From Pseudomonadota bacterium (GTDB taxonomy: Bacteria > Pseudomonadota > Alphaproteobacteria > Sphingomonadales > Sphingomonadaceae): a DNA stretch of 5,765 nt. The notes below the pieces were generated by a model. It searched no databases and had not been told where the DNA came from. It saw only the letters and a program-made list of their open reading frames with translations. The stretch lies in the NCBI GenBank assembly GCA_023390415.1, contig JAEWCW010000181.1, positions 1 through 5,765 on the forward strand, read 5' to 3'. Position numbers and translations under genes: made by a program. Each line of letters begins with the position of its first letter. Within the stretch, counting starts at the first letter, position 1. Of this stretch, positions 4,642 to 5,765 are shown piece after piece.

Positions 4642-5711
4642 GCGAGGTCCGCCAGTTCACCGTCGCGCCGGACGACGACGGCATAAGGCTCGACCGCTGG
4701 TTCAAGCGCAACCTGCCGGACGCCAGCTTCAACCTGGTCTCGCGCTGGGCGCGGACCGGGCAGCTCCGGGTCGACGGCAAGCGCGCCGCGCCGGGCGACC
4801 GGATCGAGGCGGGCCAGGTGATCCGCGTGCCCCCGGCCGAGCCGCCCGCGGCCTCGGCGCCGAAGCGGCCGGAGCGCAAGCAACTAAGCGCCGACGAAGA
4901 AGCGTTCGTCCGCGAGATGGTGATCCACGAGGATCAGCAGGCCTTCGTGCTCAACAAGCCGCCGGGCCTCGCCACCCAGGGCGGGACCAAGACCGCCCAC
5001 CATCTCGATGGCCTGCTCGACGGGCTCGCGGACGATCGCGGCCGGCCCAAGCTGGTCCACCGGCTCGACAAGGACACGTCGGGGGCGCTTCTGGTGGCGC
5101 GCACCGCGCGCTCCGCGGCGGCTTTCTCAAAGAGCTTCTCGAGCCGGACCGCGCGAAAGGTCTATTGGGCGATCGTCATGGGCGTGCCCCAGGTCGAGGA
5201 CGGTCTCATCGATCTGCCGCTCGCCAAGCAGCCCGGCACGGGCGGCGAGAAGATGCATGTCGACGAGGAGAGTGGCGATGGGCTGCCGTCGCGGACCCGC
5301 TACCGCGTGATCGAGCGCGCCGGCAACCGCGCCGCCTGGGTCGAGCTTCAGCCGCTCACCGGTCGCACCCACCAGCTCCGCGTCCACATGGCGGCGATCG
5401 GCCATCCGATCGTCGGCGACGGCAAATATGCCGGCCAGGACGCCTTCCTGACCGGCGCGATCAGCCGCAAGCTCCACCTCCATGCGCGCCGGATCCGGAT
5501 CGATCATCCCGACGGCGGCCGGATCGACGTGACCGCCGAGTTTCCGCCCCATTTCGCCGAGACGATGGCGAATCTGGGCTTCGATCCCGCCGACGGCGAT
5601 CTTCCGCTCGACGAGGTCAAGGCGCCGCCCAAGCGCGATCCGGCCGCCGCAGCGGCCAAGGCCCGGCGCCAGGCGCGGCGCGGCGAGCGGCGGTCGCGCG
5701 GGCGCGGCTAA
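4638..5711 (+). CDS. rluC: RluA-family 23S rRNA pseudouridine synthase, RluC type
   Basis: This 357-residue cytoplasmic enzyme converts uridines of 23S rRNA to pseudouridine. E. coli RluC acts at 955, 2504 and 2580, but the exact sites here are inferred. An S4 RNA-binding domain lies at about 15-65 (DGIRLDRWFKRNLPDASFNLV, LRVDGKRA). The catalytic domain at about 95-305 begins with VLNKPPGLATQGG and carries HRLDKDTSGALL with the catalytic Asp D144, YWAIV at 176-180, the Arg/His-rich GRTHQLRVHM (242-251) and GHPIVGDGKYAG (255-266). All hallmark motifs are intact. The tail from about 328 to the end is Lys/Arg/Ala-rich and probably disordered, perhaps helping RNA binding. The ATG at 4638 is chosen because the S4 domain starts just after it and it overlaps the fluC stop (ATGA). 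No strong Shine-Dalgarno is seen, which fits translational coupling. The stop TAA shares its last base with the next ATG. The family call is certain; RluC rather than RluA or RluD is probable. Confidence 0.93.
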   Translation: MSEVRQFTVAPDDDGIRLDRWFKRNLPDASFNLVSRWARTGQLRVDGKRAAPGDRIEAGQVIRVPPAEPPAASAPKRPERKQLSADEEAFVREMVIHEDQQAFVLNKPPGLATQGGTKTAHHLDGLLDGLADDRGRPKLVHRLDKDTSGALLVARTARSAAAFSKSFSSRTARKVYWAIVMGVPQVEDGLIDLPLAKQPGTGGEKMHVDEESGDGLPSRTRYRVIERAGNRAAWVELQPLTGRTHQLRVHMAAIGHPIVGDGKYAGQDAFLTGAISRKLHLHARRIRIDHPDGGRIDVTAEFPPHFAETMANLGFDPADGDLPLDEVKAPPKRDPAAAAAKARRQARRGERRSRGRG

Positions 5712-5765
5712 TGCACCCGAACCGCAAGTTCCACATCGAGAACCGCGCCGAGATGGCCGCCCTGG
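5711..5765 (+). CDS. Start of a gene cut by the window edge, perhaps an FMN-binding PaiB-like protein
   Basis: Only 18 codons are visible, reading MHPNRKFHIENRAEMAAL. The ATG overlaps the preceding TAA by one base (TAATG), which is a common coupling arrangement and makes this a likely third gene of the fluC operon. The opening, MHPN followed by an aromatic/His stretch and then a charged residue before AEMAAL, resembles the N-terminus of FMN-binding negative transcriptional regulators of the PaiB type (split-barrel flavin-binding fold). With so few residues the name is a guess; that a gene starts here is more certain. Confidence 0.5.
   Translation, partial: MHPNRKFHIENRAEMAAL

Overview
The window is GC-rich, with tightly packed and overlapping genes. 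Gene content and protein style (a LytS-like/LytTR two-component pair, Ala-rich exported proteins, fluC followed by an RluA-family synthase) suggest a chromosomal segment of an alphaproteobacterium, most likely of the Sphingomonadales. This assignment is inference from style, not from a marker gene. I see no mobile element, tRNA, rRNA, CRISPR array or sign of recent transfer.

Layout. (1) Positions 1-320 (+) hold the C-terminal end of a protein: a Pro/Ala linker followed by a small beta-rich domain of the kind found at the C-terminus of secreted serine hydrolases. (2) Positions 317-4085 (-) hold a five-gene block read leftwards: a membrane histidine kinase of the LytS/AlgZ type, a LytTR response regulator, a 92-residue and a 235-residue protein that both look exported and are of unknown function, and an isocitrate lyase/PEP mutase superfamily enzyme. 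The first three genes are joined by 4-base start/stop overlaps (ATGA, then TTGA). The fourth follows after 29 bases and the fifth after 46 bases. That last gap holds a perfect 12-bp inverted repeat whose second arm contains the Shine-Dalgarno sequence of the enzyme gene. (3) Positions 4086-4260 are a 175-bp divergent intergenic region with a plausible promoter for the kinase operon and an imperfect direct repeat. (4) Positions 4261-5765 (+) hold a fluoride channel gene (fluC/crcB), a large-subunit pseudouridine synthase of the RluC type, and the first 18 codons of a further gene that resembles FMN-binding PaiB-type proteins. These three genes also overlap, by 4 bases and then 1 base.

How they may work together. 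The kinase and regulator are clearly a cognate pair. The two small exported proteins lie directly downstream in the same likely transcript and are candidate envelope partners or outputs of the pair, but this rests on position only. The enzyme at the end of the block may be a passenger gene whose translation is held back by the hairpin. The rightward operon pairs fluoride export with 23S rRNA modification, with no obvious functional link. The most interesting points are the Shine-Dalgarno-containing hairpin, the two unknown exported proteins coupled to the LytTR system, and the CTAG palindrome that serves as the stop codon for two convergent genes.
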